In this document: positions 1 to 9,037 of the stretch, piece after piece | Numbering within the stretch: position 1 is the stretch's first letter | Layout of the letters: each line of letters opens with the position of its first letter | Assembly: GCF_024169925.1 (NCBI RefSeq) | Contig: NZ_JALJXF010000002.1 | Location: 62,001-126,000 of the forward strand | Reading direction: 5' to 3' | Length of the DNA: 64,000 bases | DNA from: Methylorubrum extorquens | Lineage (GTDB): Bacteria; Pseudomonadota; Alphaproteobacteria; Rhizobiales; Beijerinckiaceae | Program-made: the position numbers and the translations under genes | The notes under the pieces: generated by a model | Told to the model about the DNA's origin: nothing | What the model saw: only the letters and a program-made list of their open reading frames with translations | Databases searched by the model: none

Positions 1-282
1 GTGCTCGCTCCAACGCTCCAGCCCGGCGACACGGTCGTCATGGACAACCTGCCAGCCCACAAGGTCAGCGGCGTCCGCGAGCAGATCGAGGTGGTGGGAG
101 CCCGGCTGCTCTACCTCCCAGCCTACTCGCCCGACTTCAACCCGATCGAGATGGCCTTCGCGAAGCTGAAGGCGCTGCTGCGCTGCGCCGCGGCGCGAAC
201 CATCCCAGATCTCTGGGACGCCATACGGCGCAGCCTAACCCGCTTCGCGCCAGCTGAATGTCGAGCCTACCTCGCCGCTGCA
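1..282 (+). pseudogene. IS630-family transposase, C-terminal remnant
   Basis: The frame opens at the window edge and encodes the end of an IS630 DDE transposase. Visible are the strand with the second catalytic Asp (VVMDNLPAHK) and the block with the last acidic residue (YSPDFNPIEMAFAKLKALLR). The family normally ends shortly after a YxxAAG motif; here the frame runs from YLAAAG straight into the next, unrelated remnant, so the 3' end of the element is lost at about 282. The 5' part lies outside the window. It is probably inactive; whether an intact copy lies upstream cannot be seen. Confidence 0.7.
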
Positions 283-1082
283 GGCCGGGGCCGTGATCTC
301 CGACCGGCTTCTGACCGATCTGATGAGCGTGCACGCCCTCGGCCTGCGCGACGCGCTCGCCCGCGATCCCGACGCCGCATTGCTCGCTCTGCTGCATGCT
401 CTTACGCTCCGGACCTTCTAGCGGGGGAGCGGCGCGAGGGAGACATGCCTAGAGATCAAGGCGCGCCACATCGCCCTGGCGAGCGCCGTGCCGGGGCTTG
501 CCGACAACCCGGCGGCGGCTGCGATCGCCGAGCGGCATGCCAGTTGGTCCCAGCAACTACCATCCCGGCCCCAGGATCTCTGGTCGGCATTGCGCGTCTC
601 CGATCATGATAGCCGGCATGACCTCCTCGCGCATTGCACGTCACTCAGCCTCAATGCCGTGATCCTGCCGCACGCTCAGCTCGACCGCGCCGTGTCGCCC
701 GCCGACCGGATCGCCCGGCAAGTCGGCCTCGACATGACCCGCAGCTTCACGCCGAACGTCGCGAATTATTTCGGGCGCACGACGAAGGCCGGCATCCTCG
801 CCGCGGTGCGAGAGGCGAAGGGCGAGACGGCGGTTCAACTCATCGACCATCTGCGCAAGGCCGACATGGCCGCGGAAGCGGAACGATTCGTGGCCAGCAC
901 CGGATGGCTGCCGCAGCCGCTGCGCACGCCTGAGGAGGGCGACGAAGCCCCCTCCCCTGCCCCGGAATGGTGTCGACCACGGCGCGGCCGCGGAGACCGG
1001 CACCGTGCTTCCCGCCTTCCTGACCGACCCGGACGCGAGCGCCTTGCCGGAGGCAGAAGCCTGGCCGCAAGCGGCCGAGTAG
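283..1082 (+). pseudogene. ParB-like plasmid protein, C-terminal remnant
   Basis: This resembles the C-terminal region of the long ParB-like nuclease-domain proteins of alphaproteobacterial plasmids: a helical stretch (LMSVHALGLRDALA), then PQDLWSALRVSDHDSR, and a tail with YFGRTTKAGILAAVREAKGE. The N-terminal ParB domain is missing because the IS630 remnant abuts it. There is an in-frame amber codon at 419-421 where the reading otherwise continues, and a frameshift near 962-966. After the shift the frame continues in good composition to the natural-looking stop at 1080-1082. Family assignment is from recalled family resemblance, not a search. It is a decayed gene. Confidence 0.55.
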
Positions 1083-1331
1083 CGCCAGGGCCTTCCTCCG
1101 CCTCGACCGACGCCGGCCCGCTGCGCAGCGGGCCGTGCGCTGGTCCGGTGGGAGCCGCCCGTTGCCCGTCCCGAGATGGGCTGCGCGTCGCTCTGCATGC
1201 CCGGGCTGCCGCGGCGATGCGGCGTTACCCACGGCGCAGGAGAGGCCGGGCACAGTCGGGAAGTTCGCGAAAGTCGCAGGCGCGCGCAAGAGCAGGCCCG
1301 CGACGCGGCCGTCATCTCAACGGAGCCTTCC

Positions 1332-1800
1332 ATGATCTCGTCTGCTGCCATCCTGCCGTCCCGCGTCCCCTCCCCTCGCGTCGCGGCACCCCACGGCCGA
1401 TGCGCTGATCGCCGCCGCCCATGGGGTGCCGCGGCGCGTCACCGATGCTGCGCGACGCCACTTCGACGCCGCCCTGGCCCGCCTCGCACCGGGCAGACGT
1501 CTGGTCGCGATCACCGGGCAAGCGCTCGCGCCAGATCGCCCGACCGGCGCCGAAGCCTTAGCTCGCTTGCGGCGCGATCGGACCGCGCACATCGTCTTCA
1601 GCGCCGCCCTCGACGTGCGCCTGTTCGCCCCGCACGGCACCCGGGTCGCCACACGGCTCACCGTGATCGACCGCGTGCCCGCTCCCGATCCCGACGCGGT
1701 GAAGGCCTGCAGCGGGCGGGCCGAGACTGCCGCAGCCCTGCTCGCCCTCGTCCGCCGTCACGTGCCGCCCCGTTGGGGACGCTCGCGTCTTGAGCCGATG
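1332..1800 (+). pseudogene. Strawberry-notch-like helicase/methyltransferase remnant
   Basis: After a start-like segment (MISSAAILPSRVPSP) and a one-base shift, the frame reads HPTADALIAAAH, which resembles the N-terminus of plasmid strawberry-notch-family proteins (fused methyltransferase and DEAD-like helicase, usually over 1400 residues). It then jumps to a later segment of the same kind of protein, containing LARLAPGRRLVAITG and HGTRVATRLTVIDRVP. A large internal deletion plus the shift leaves about 150 codons. The gap of about 250 bases before it holds nothing recognisable. Assignment is by recalled family resemblance. Confidence 0.5.
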
Positions 1801-1918
1801 CCAACCGGCGCGCTGGCAGGACTTGCGGCACCGATGGGGCCGGAGCGCTGCCCGCACGCTCCCTTGTTGCGGTCGCCGTTGGGCGCCCCGTCGAGAGGGA
1901 GAGGTCAAGTGCGCGGCG

Positions 1919-1979
1919 CGTGACGGGTTTAGAGGTCGGGAGAGAGGCTCCGCGGCCGCTCGTCGCGAAGGTCTGTCCG
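1919..1979 (+). promoter_or_regulatory. Two-helix leader, copy A (before ardC remnant)
   Basis: Nine base pairs join 1919-1927 to 1959-1967 (two G.U pairs). Inside is a four-pair hairpin, 1939-1942 with 1948-1951, with loop AGAGG. Twelve bases separate the outer helix from the ATG at 1980. The inner stem is shorter and the 3' internal loop longer than in the other copies, as expected beside a decayed gene. The same layout recurs before 41827, 49836 and 50314. Confidence 0.6.
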
Positions 1980-2179
1980 ATGGCGCACTCCCCTCCCCGG
2001 CCCACGCCGGATCGTACCAACGTGTATCGCGAGGTTACCGACTGCATCATCGTCGACTTGGAGGGCGGCCGCCTGCCCTGAGTCCAGCCCTGGTCCTCCG
2101 GCCGCATCCGGGCACCGCTTGGATTGCCCGCCAACGCTGCCACCGGCCGCCGTTGCTCGGGCATCAGCATTCTAATCCT
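1980..2179 (+). pseudogene. ArdC-like antirestriction protein, N-terminal remnant
   Basis: The frame starts MAHSPPRPTPDRTNVYREVTD and continues with a DLEGGRLP segment followed by VQPWSS, the ArdC N-terminal ssDNA-binding-type domain; an intact relative lies at 50314. The codon expected to encode the Trp of GRLPW is TGA (about 2079), so the frame is interrupted. The protein breaks off at about residue 65 (CSGISILIL), where ISL3-family sequence begins on the other strand. ArdC proteins protect incoming plasmid DNA from host restriction; this copy cannot. Confidence 0.62.
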
Positions 2180-2508
2180 ATGATGCGCCGTAGTGGAGCG
2201 CGGTTTCGCCGGTCATGCGGGACCGCGAGGTCCGGCAAGCTCTTGGTGAAGGTGCAGCGGGGGCAGGCAGGATTGCCGCAGCGCAGGCGGCGCAGGTGCA
2301 GGCGCAGACAGACGGAGCGGCACTGCCAGGGCAGATCGGCGAGGCAGCGTTTGTAGTGGCCGTGGGCGCGATCCGATCGCCTGCGGCAGGCTGGACAGCT
2401 CGGCGTAGTCGATCGTGGCACTGCCAGCACCGTCACCCGCTCGGGCTCGGGCGAGACCGCGATGACGCGCAGCGAGGCTGGAATGAAGGGGAGCAAACGT
2501 TTGGGCAT
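2180..2508 (-). pseudogene. ISL3-family transposase, N-terminal remnant
   Basis: The first ~110 residues of an ISL3 transposase are present: start MPKRLLPFIPASLRV, the zinc-finger region with CPACRRRSDRAHGHYKR, DLPWQCRSV, and a second Cys pair (CGNPACPRCTF). The DDE domain is gone, cut at the junction with the ArdC remnant near 2180. The protein would be inactive. A terminal repeat was not identified between 2508 and about 2600. Confidence 0.7.
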
Positions 2509-3059
2509 GGGCGGATCCGGGCTACCTCTAATCCTCCGAATCTCCGCCCAGAGCGAAGGCTCCCGTTCTTATTCTCACCGCCCCACAAGGTGACAGAGAA
2601 CCGATACTCCCTGATTGTGGGCATCGAAAATTCCCTGGTCGGTGCTATGGCCCGCAGAGAGGCGACGCCCCGCGCCCTCTCGGGCTTTTCCATCATCGGC
2701 CACCATGCCTGCCGACACGGATCGGCTGGGAGCTGCGGGCAGGCGGCCTGGCGGGAGGCGGGGCGCGCTGAAATGTGCGACCGCTCTACCGACCTGACCC
2801 GCCAAGCGGGGACACTGATGGATGCCGCCCGCGCGCTTGCCGAGGCCTGTCGGGCCCTCGGCGCTCAGGGTGCGTCCGCGGCGCCGGGCTGGCCCCTCAT
2901 GGGTCTGCTGCGCCAGCCGCACCCTGCGCGGACAACGCCGCTGCGGCTTGGCCAACGCGGCCCGGACTGCAGCGTGCAGTCAGGCCTGCCTAAGAGCGCA
3001 GCGCCGCCGCCCTCCACCGTCCCACCATCGGTGCCGAGCGCCGCCCGCTCGCCGCGCTG
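2509..3059. other. Stretch without a supported gene
   Basis: About 550 bases between the ISL3 remnant and the next degenerate gene. Several frames are open because of high GC, but none reads like a conserved protein. One frame from about 2775 (MCDRSTDLTRQAG, then ALAEACRALG) could be the start of a decayed plasmid gene that continues into the 3060-3500 remnant; this is a guess. Confidence 0.4.
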
Positions 3060-3500
3060 GCGGCTGCGCACCCTACCGGCATGATGGAAGCGCAGTGGGC
3101 GGTCGCCGCTGGGCTGGAGCGCACGGGCGACACCTTCAAGATCTACGAGTTCCCGCCTGTGGGGTGCGTGCCGGATCGAACAGCGCGGCAGCCTGTTCTA
3201 CGCAACGGACGAAGGATTCCTTGCGCTCGGCGAGATGAAGATCCCGGTCGTGCCCGAGCCGGGACCGGACCTCGCCGCGTTCTGGGCCGAGCGTATCCCG
3301 GGCGCGGGGTCGATGCTCTGGCAACTCGCCGAGACGTGGCCGGTGGCAACCGCGCGCGCTGCCCTTGCGGATACGCTTAGGCTCACGGCGTCTGGTGGTA
3401 CCTTCAACACCTACCTCTTGCGCCTGCGATCCGCAGTGTTGATCGCGGAGCCGGAGCACGGACAGGTCCGCATCGTCGATGCGCTGGTCTGTCGAACCGA
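3060..3500 (+). pseudogene. Degenerate plasmid gene with two winged-helix-like repeats
   Basis: Two related segments occur in different frames: EAQWAVAAGLERTGDTFKIY (about 3085-3145) and ALADTLRLTASGGTFNTYLLR (about 3360-3425). Both fit the short helix-turn-helix repeat (AGY-x-SGGTF-x-TY-x-RLRS) found near the C-terminus of plasmid ATP-binding/helicase proteins and similar phage proteins. Between them the frame changes near 3165, after which RIEQRGSLFYATDEGFLALG is readable. I infer a frame-shifted C-terminal remnant; the parent family is not certain. Confidence 0.35.
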
Positions 3501-3641
3501 GCCCTGCATCAAGGCGTCCGGAACGCAGGTCCGACCCGCGGGTTCCTCCACACGCGAATCCGCGATCGAGCTTGTGCCGGGCTTGCGCGGGACTCGACTC
3601 CCGAAACCGAATCGGTCCTCTATGCTCGCTTGCGGTGCTAG

Positions 3642-3657
3642 GGTGATATTCGTCACC
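3642..3657. promoter_or_regulatory. Inverted repeat upstream of repA
   Basis: GGTGA and TCACC form a perfect 5-bp dyad with a 6-base spacer, 22 bases before the repA ATG. RepA of repABC operons represses its own promoter by binding dyads in this position, so this is a reasonable operator candidate. It is short and could be chance. Confidence 0.35.
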
Positions 3658-3679
3658 AAACCGCAAACGAGTCGGGAGC

Positions 3680-4906
3680 ATGAATCAGCACGTTCCTCTC
3701 GGGCCCCTCGCGCCCGCGCCGAACACCACAGCCGGGAAGGACGCACGCCTTCTTGAGCGGAAGCTGCGCGAGATCGCGGCCGTCGTGTTCTCGCCCTCCG
3801 AGACGAAGACGCTCCGGCGCTTCACCTCGGGCGAGGTCGCACGCATCCTCGGCGTGACCGATAGCCGGATCCGGCAACTCTCGCCCGATCTGCTCGTCTC
3901 CGAGCCCGAGGTCGCGCCGGGCGGGCGCCGGCTCTACACGCTTGCCGACATCCACGCCTTCCGCGCGCATCTGCACGAGATCGACCGGGTCGGCCGGCGC
4001 TACCAGCCACATCGAAATGCCGAAGCAGGCGAGCACCTGCAAGTCATCGCCTGCGTGAACTTCAAGGGCGGGTCCGGCAAGACCACGACCGCGGCCCACC
4101 TCGCGCAGTCCCTCGTGCTGCGCGGCTACCGCGTGTTGGCGATCGATCTCGACCCACAGGCCTCGCTCTCTACGTTGCTCGGCGTCCGGCCGGAGAACGA
4201 GGCGACCCCCTACCCCACTATCTATGACGCGATCCGCTACGGGGCGGAGCGACGGGGCATGCAGGAGGTGATCCGGCAGACCTATTTCACCGGCCTGGAT
4301 CTCGTGCCAGCCGACCTTGAGCTTGAGGTGTTCGAGTTCGAGGCACCGATGCACTTGGCACGGCGGCAGCCTGGCGACACCGAGCCCCCCTTCTTTGCTC
4401 GGATCAGCTTGGCGCTGAGCGAGGTGGCGGACGCCTACGACGCCGTGGTGATCGATTGCCCGCCCCGGCTCGGCTATCTCACGATCTCGGCGCTCGCCGC
4501 CGCGACGGCGCTCCTCATCACCATCCACCCGCAGATGCTCGATGTCTCGAGCATGCGGCAATTCCTGACCATGATGGACGAGCTGATGGAGCCGGTCCGC
4601 GCCCAGGGCGGCGCGCCGGCCCACGACTGGTTCCGCTACCTCGTCACTCGATTTGAGCCGAACGACACCCCACAGACGGAGGTTGTCGCGATGCTGCGTG
4701 GGCTGTTCGGCGAGCGCGTGCTGACGAAGGCCATGCTCGACTCGGCCGCAGTCGCGAACTCCGGACTACGCGGGCAGACCGTCTACGAGACCCCGCTACG
4801 CCGCGACGAAGTGACGGGATCGACCTACCGGCGCGCCCTTGACGCGCTCGACGCAGTGAACGGCGAGATCGAGAGCTTGATCGGCCGGGCGTGGGGCCGC
4901 GCATGA
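3680..4906 (+). CDS. repA: RepA, ParA-type partition ATPase of repABC operon
   Basis: RepA is the Walker-type ATPase that segregates the plasmid together with RepB and represses the operon. The 408-residue protein has an N-terminal helix-turn-helix region (about residues 45-90, FTSGEVARILGVTDSRIRQLS), the deviant Walker A KGGSGKTT at residues 129-136, the A' motif AIDLDPQAS at about 154-162 and a Walker B VVIDCPPRLG. Length and domain order match RepA of rhizobial repABC plasmids. The ATG follows a GGGAG ribosome-binding sequence at very short spacing. Its stop overlaps the repB start (ATGA), indicating translational coupling. An inverted repeat lies just upstream. Confidence 0.93.
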   Translation: MNQHVPLGPLAPAPNTTAGKDARLLERKLREIAAVVFSPSETKTLRRFTSGEVARILGVTDSRIRQLSPDLLVSEPEVAPGGRRLYTLADIHAFRAHLHEIDRVGRRYQPHRNAEAGEHLQVIACVNFKGGSGKTTTAAHLAQSLVLRGYRVLAIDLDPQASLSTLLGVRPENEATPYPTIYDAIRYGAERRGMQEVIRQTYFTGLDLVPADLELEVFEFEAPMHLARRQPGDTEPPFFARISLALSEVADAYDAVVIDCPPRLGYLTISALAAATALLITIHPQMLDVSSMRQFLTMMDELMEPVRAQGGAPAHDWFRYLVTRFEPNDTPQTEVVAMLRGLFGERVLTKAMLDSAAVANSGLRGQTVYETPLRRDEVTGSTYRRALDALDAVNGEIESLIGRAWGRA

Positions 4907-5910
4907 GCCAGAAGAAACGCCTTTCCGCGATAATGGGCTCGCCGATCCAGGCAGATGCCCCGCACCCCGCGGATGCTGAGAAATCAACGGCTTCACCCCC
5001 TGTAGCAGGTGCTACAGCCCCGCCCCCGCCTGAGAAGCGATCTGGGGCTGCGCGTTCCATGGCTTCCCTCTGGCTCGCGCAGACAGCCCCCGCTCTCGCG
5101 GAAGACGGGGTTGTCGAACTGGACCCCAACCTCTGCGACCCGTCCGCCATCGCCGACCGGGTGCCGGACGCCACCGATGCGGCCTTTACCGCCTTCGTGG
5201 ACCAGGTCCGGGAGGAAGGCCAGCACACGCCGATCCTTGTGCGCAAGCATCCAGCGGCGCCGGGACGCTACGAGATCGCCTACGGGCGCCGCCGCACGCG
5301 CGCGGCCCGCGAGATCGGCAAGCCAGTCCGGGCTGTGGTGCGAGACCTGAGCGACGCCGAACTGGTCGTGGCGCAGGGTTCCGAGAACCTGGCCCGCGAG
5401 GATCTGAGTTACATCGAGCGGGCCCACTTCGCCCGGAACATGGAGCAGGCCGGCGTCGCGCGTGAGGTGATCCTGAAGGCCATGGGCGTTCATCGCCCGG
5501 ACCTCGTGAACTACCTCGCGGTGGCGGAGGCGATCCCCGCACCCGTGCTCGCCGCGATCGGGCCAGCGCCGAAGATCGGCCGCCCGCGCTGGCTCACGCT
5601 CGCCGACCGGATTCAGGGCGCATCACCGGAGCAGGTCGATACCGCCCTCGCCTCCCCGGACCTTGCCGGTAAGCCGTCGGACGAGCGATTCGCCGTGGTG
5701 CTGACCGCGCTCACCGCGGCGCCGAAGCCGGCTCGCAAGCCGAAGGGTGAAACGATGAAAGACTCCAAGGGGATGAAATTCGCCCGTGTCGAGCGCAGCA
5801 CGTCCGGCGTGCGCGTGACGACCGACGAGAAGATCGAGCCCGGATTCGGCGACTACCTTGCCGGCCGGCTTCACGAGATCCTTGCCGCCTACCGGGCGAG
5901 CAAGGGCTAA
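4903..5910 (+). CDS. repB: RepB, ParB-type centromere-binding protein
   Basis: RepB binds parS and is moved by RepA. The 335-residue protein has the typical Arg-rich box GRRRTRA at residues 128-134, ENLARE at 161-166 with the following DLSYIERA, and a helix-turn-helix at about 180-205 (GVAREVILKAMGVHRPDLVNY in pieces). I chose the ATG at 4903, which overlaps the repA stop by four bases and gives the MSQKKRL start typical of RepB; an in-frame ATG 12 bases upstream is less likely. Codons 33-39 contain an 8-bp perfect dyad that may be parS. The acidic/Pro-rich stretch at residues 18-48 is probably a flexible linker. Confidence 0.92.
   Translation: MSQKKRLSAIMGSPIQADAPHPADAEKSTASPPVAGATAPPPPEKRSGAARSMASLWLAQTAPALAEDGVVELDPNLCDPSAIADRVPDATDAAFTAFVDQVREEGQHTPILVRKHPAAPGRYEIAYGRRRTRAAREIGKPVRAVVRDLSDAELVVAQGSENLAREDLSYIERAHFARNMEQAGVAREVILKAMGVHRPDLVNYLAVAEAIPAPVLAAIGPAPKIGRPRWLTLADRIQGASPEQVDTALASPDLAGKPSDERFAVVLTALTAAPKPARKPKGETMKDSKGMKFARVERSTSGVRVTTDEKIEPGFGDYLAGRLHEILAAYRASKG
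5000..5017. promoter_or_regulatory. Candidate parS site inside repB
   Basis: CTGTAGCA and TGCTACAG form an 8-bp perfect inverted repeat with a two-base spacer. It lies in the linker-coding part of repB, where the protein tolerates any sequence, and I see no second copy in the window. repABC plasmids keep palindromic parS sites close to or within the operon, so this is the best centromere candidate here. Confidence 0.45.
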
Positions 5911-6118
5911 CCCCGCCGATCCACCACCAACAGGAAGGAGACGAGGACACCGTCAAAAGAAAGGGCCCACCGAACCGAAGTGCGGCAGACCCCCTCTCTG
6001 TAGTCCTGGCAGACCCAGAGAATCACATCTCCCGGCACATCGCAAGGCTGAACACCGCCGACCGCGCGTGATTGCGTGACGGCGAACGCCCCATCTTGGC
6101 CCGGTACTCGATCCGAGC
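5911..6118 (-). ncRNA. repB-repC spacer, expected site of antisense ctRNA
   Basis: All well-studied repABC operons encode a small antisense RNA on the opposite strand between repB and repC that limits repC expression and sets incompatibility. This 208-base spacer has the right position and size and no protein gene. I could not delimit the promoter or terminator of the RNA by eye, so the annotation rests on position and family knowledge. Confidence 0.4.
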
Positions 6119-7378
6119 ATGCTCCACATTACGACGCCCTTCGGGCGGCGATCGTTGACGGCTGCGCAAGTGCGAGCGCAGGCGAACGCAGACTGCTGCC
6201 TGCGCGAGACCACCGTCCAGAAGTGGACCGTGCTCCGCGACATCACCGAGGCGCGCGCGCAGCTCGGCCTCTCGTCGCCGAGCCTCGCCGTGCTCGACGC
6301 GCTGGCAAGCTTCCTGCCAGAGACCGCGCTGCAGATCGGGGAGGGGCCCGGGCTCGTCGTCTTCCCGTCGAACCGGGCGCTGGGCTCGCGCACGCGCGGT
6401 ATGGCCGAGTCCACGATCCGGCGCCATCTCGCCGCCCTGGTAGAGGCCGGCATCGTCATCCGCCGGGATAGCCCGAATGGAAAGCGCTACTGCCGGCGCG
6501 GGGCAGGGGGCCAAGTCGCACAGGCCTACGGCTTCGACCTCGCCCCGCTTGTCGCCCGCGCGTCCGAGTTCGCTGATTTAGCCGAGACCGTGCGCGCCGC
6601 GGCGATGGCGCTGCGCGTGGTCCGCGAGCGCGTTACGCTGCTGCGCCGGGACTGCGTGAAGCTGATCCAGGCTCTGGAGGCGGCGGAGGGCGCGCCGGGC
6701 GCCGCGGAGCCGTTGAGAGCCCGCTACGGCGCGATCCTGGGCGCCCTGCCCCGCGTGGCTGCCCGCGCCAATTTGGACGCGACTGCAGAGGCCCTGGCTG
6801 GGCTGGCGGCCGACGTGGGCAAGCTGTTGCTTGCGCATCAAGAAGTCTCGAATTCGAGCGGCAATGCCGGTCAGGATGAGCGGCACTGTCAGAATTCAAA
6901 CCCCGAACTTTTTAGTTATGAACCAGCCTCCAAGATGGGGGGGAAGGGATCGACATCGCCCGGTCCGGTAAACGGCGCGCCGGCCGCACGCGGTGAGGCA
7001 GGGCAGGGGGCGGCCACCGCTCACCTCCCGACCCGCACCACTTACCCACTCGGTCTCGTCCTAGACGCATGCCCCGACATTCGGAGCTACGCTCGGGGCG
7101 GCATCGGCTCCTGGCGGGATCTCATCGACACCGCAGGTCTCGTCCGGTCCATACTTGGGATCAGCCCTCATGCTTGGGGCGAAGCCCGTGAGGTGATGGG
7201 CGATGATGCGGCAGCGGTGACACTTGCAGCGATCCTGCAGCGGGCTGAGCACATCAAGGCGCCGGGGGGCTACCTGCGCGCGCTGGTCGACCGGCAGCGG
7301 CGAGGAGAGTTCAGCCTGGGGCCGGTGCTGCAGGCGCTCAGCCGCGGCCGACTCGCACGCCGTGCTGCTGGTGGTTAA
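6119..7378 (+). CDS. repC: RepC, replication initiator of repABC operon
   Basis: RepC initiates replication, acting at an origin usually located within its own gene. The 419-residue protein begins MLHITTPFGRRSL, as RepC proteins do (TTPFGRR), then WTVLRDITEARAQLG and the winged helix at residues 97-125 (ESTIRRHLAALVEAG, DSPNGKRYCRR). A variable, Ser/Gly-rich linker at about 235-300 separates it from the C-terminal domain (SWRDLIDTAGLVRSILGISPHAW), with GGYLRALVDRQRRGEFSLGP near the end. An AT-richer stretch around 6850-6930 inside the linker region would be the place to look for oriV. Start is the first ATG in frame with the family N-terminus. Confidence 0.92.
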   Translation: MLHITTPFGRRSLTAAQVRAQANADCCLRETTVQKWTVLRDITEARAQLGLSSPSLAVLDALASFLPETALQIGEGPGLVVFPSNRALGSRTRGMAESTIRRHLAALVEAGIVIRRDSPNGKRYCRRGAGGQVAQAYGFDLAPLVARASEFADLAETVRAAAMALRVVRERVTLLRRDCVKLIQALEAAEGAPGAAEPLRARYGAILGALPRVAARANLDATAEALAGLAADVGKLLLAHQEVSNSSGNAGQDERHCQNSNPELFSYEPASKMGGKGSTSPGPVNGAPAARGEAGQGAATAHLPTRTTYPLGLVLDACPDIRSYARGGIGSWRDLIDTAGLVRSILGISPHAWGEAREVMGDDAAAVTLAAILQRAEHIKAPGGYLRALVDRQRRGEFSLGPVLQALSRGRLARRAAGG

Positions 7379-7379
7379 G

Positions 7380-7890
7380 AGCGCCTAACAGAACCGGTAG
7401 ATCTGGTTGAGTGTGATGAGGCTTGCCGCGAGGGTGGTGAAGGCCTCCTAGATGTCGGCGCGGCGCTCGTAGCGGATGGGCAGGCGGCGGAAGCGGTTGA
7501 ACCACGCGTAGGTGCGCTCGACCACCCATCGGTGTCGGCCAAGCCTCTCGCTGCTCTCGATGCCCTTGCGGGCGATGCGCGGAACGATCCCGCGCGCCCG
7601 GCACTCCTGCCGGCGCGCCTTGGCATCGTAGGCCTTGTCGGCGTGCAGCTTGTCAGGGCGTCGGCGCGGTCGGCCGCGCCGGCCCGCGCTCAGTGGCGGG
7701 ATGGCATCGAGGGTCGGTGCCATCTCCGGGCTGTCGTGTCGGTTGGCCCCCGTCAGCCTCACCCCCAGCGGCGTGCCGCCGGCGTCGATGACGAGGTGGC
7801 GCTTCGTGCCCGGCTTGCCCCGGTCCGTCGGGTTCGGGCCGGTGGCAGCCCCCCCTTTATGGATGGCCCGCCCCTCACCGGGCTGCCCTG
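7380..7890 (-). pseudogene. IS5-family (IS427-like) transposase, C-terminal remnant
   Basis: The minus strand encodes the second half of an IS427-group transposase: GTKRHLVIDAGGTPLGV, ANRHDSPEM, DKAYDAKARRQ, and the terminal VVERTYAWFNRFRRL, ending at a stop near 7449. The first half is missing: upstream of about 7880 the sequence becomes the IS110 element. It starts only a few bases after the repC stop, so the plasmid backbone ends here and the IS scrapyard begins. Confidence 0.75.
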
Positions 7891-7933
7891 CTAGCCTTGC
7901 AGGGTCGCTAAGTTGAAGGGACGGAGCGGGACG

Positions 7934-9037
7934 ATGACGATCGCGGTGCTGGGGATCGATCTGGGCAAGAACAGCTGCAGCCTGGTCGGGCTGGACGGGA
8001 CTGGGCGGGTCGTGCTGCGCCGCCGGATGCGGCGCGAGACGGTGATCGCCTTCAGCGCGAAGTTGCCGGGGTGCGTCGTGGCAATGGAGGCGTGCTGCGG
8101 TGCGCACCACACGGGCCGAGCCCTCGTGGAGCAGGGGCACACGGTCCGACTGATGTCGCCGGAATACGTGCGCCCGTACGTCAAGGCGCAGAAGAACGAC
8201 GACCGCGACGCCGAAGCCATCGCCGAGGCGGCCACCCGCCCAACGATGCGGTTCGTGGCGCTCAAATCCGAGGCGCAGCTCGACGTGCAGACCCTGCACC
8301 GGGTCCGCGACCAGCTCGTGGGCGAGCGCACGGCGCTGATGAACCAGGTCCGCGCCATCCTTCTGGAGCGCGGCTATGTCGTAGCGCAGGGGCGGGCCAA
8401 GCTGGCTGCCTGTCTAACCGAGTTACTCGACACGGAGGCGGTCTCCTCCCTCACAGCGCGCATGCGCACCCTTGTGGCGGAGGTGCGCGAGCGCTGGCAG
8501 AGCCTCGACCGGCGCATCGCCGCGCTGGATGCCGAGTTCGCCGAGCAGGCGCGCACGGACGAGAACGCGCGGCGGCTGACGACCATCCCGGGCATCGGCG
8601 CGCTCAACGCGACCGCGCTGGTTGCGGCCATCGGCGACGTGGCCACCTTCGCGCGCGGGCGCGACCTGGCAGCCTGGCTCGGCCTCGTACCGCGGCAGGT
8701 CACGACCGGAGGGAAGCCCAAGCTCGTCGGCATCACCAAGCGCGGCAGCAAGTACCTGCGCAAGACGCTCATCCAGGGCGCCCGGGCCGCGATGCAGACG
8801 CTCCGGCAGGGTGACACGCGGCTCGGGCAGTGGCTGCGCGGGTTGCTGGCGCGAGCGCACACCAACACGGCGGTGGTGGCCTTGGCAGCCAAGATGGCGC
8901 GCATCGTCTGGGCGCTGCTGCGCCACGGGCGCGTCTTTCAAGCTCTCCGCCGCGGATCGCCTTCGGTTGGAGGCCCTGGTCGCGGATCGAAACACGCCAC
9001 AGAAGCACGTCTGGCGGGCTCGCATGGTGTTGCTTAG
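7934..9037 (+). CDS. IS110-family transposase, C-terminal tail replaced
   Basis: The protein has the IS110 DEDD N-terminal domain (VLGIDLGKNSCSLVGLD with the first Asp, VAMEACCGAHHTGRAL, KNDDRDAEAIAEA) and the C-terminal transposase_20 domain (LTTIPGIGALNATALVAAIGD, ARGRDLAAWLGLVPRQ, KRGSKYLRKTLIQGA). ATG at 7934 follows a GGGACG sequence. The typical IS110 end is reached at about 8940 (WALLRHGRVFQA); the remaining ~30 codons read through into an IS630 fragment in a foreign frame, so the natural stop is lost. Activity is uncertain. Confidence 0.75.
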   Translation: MTIAVLGIDLGKNSCSLVGLDGTGRVVLRRRMRRETVIAFSAKLPGCVVAMEACCGAHHTGRALVEQGHTVRLMSPEYVRPYVKAQKNDDRDAEAIAEAATRPTMRFVALKSEAQLDVQTLHRVRDQLVGERTALMNQVRAILLERGYVVAQGRAKLAACLTELLDTEAVSSLTARMRTLVAEVRERWQSLDRRIAALDAEFAEQARTDENARRLTTIPGIGALNATALVAAIGDVATFARGRDLAAWLGLVPRQVTTGGKPKLVGITKRGSKYLRKTLIQGARAAMQTLRQGDTRLGQWLRGLLARAHTNTAVVALAAKMARIVWALLRHGRVFQALRRGSPSVGGPGRGSKHATEARLAGSHGVA

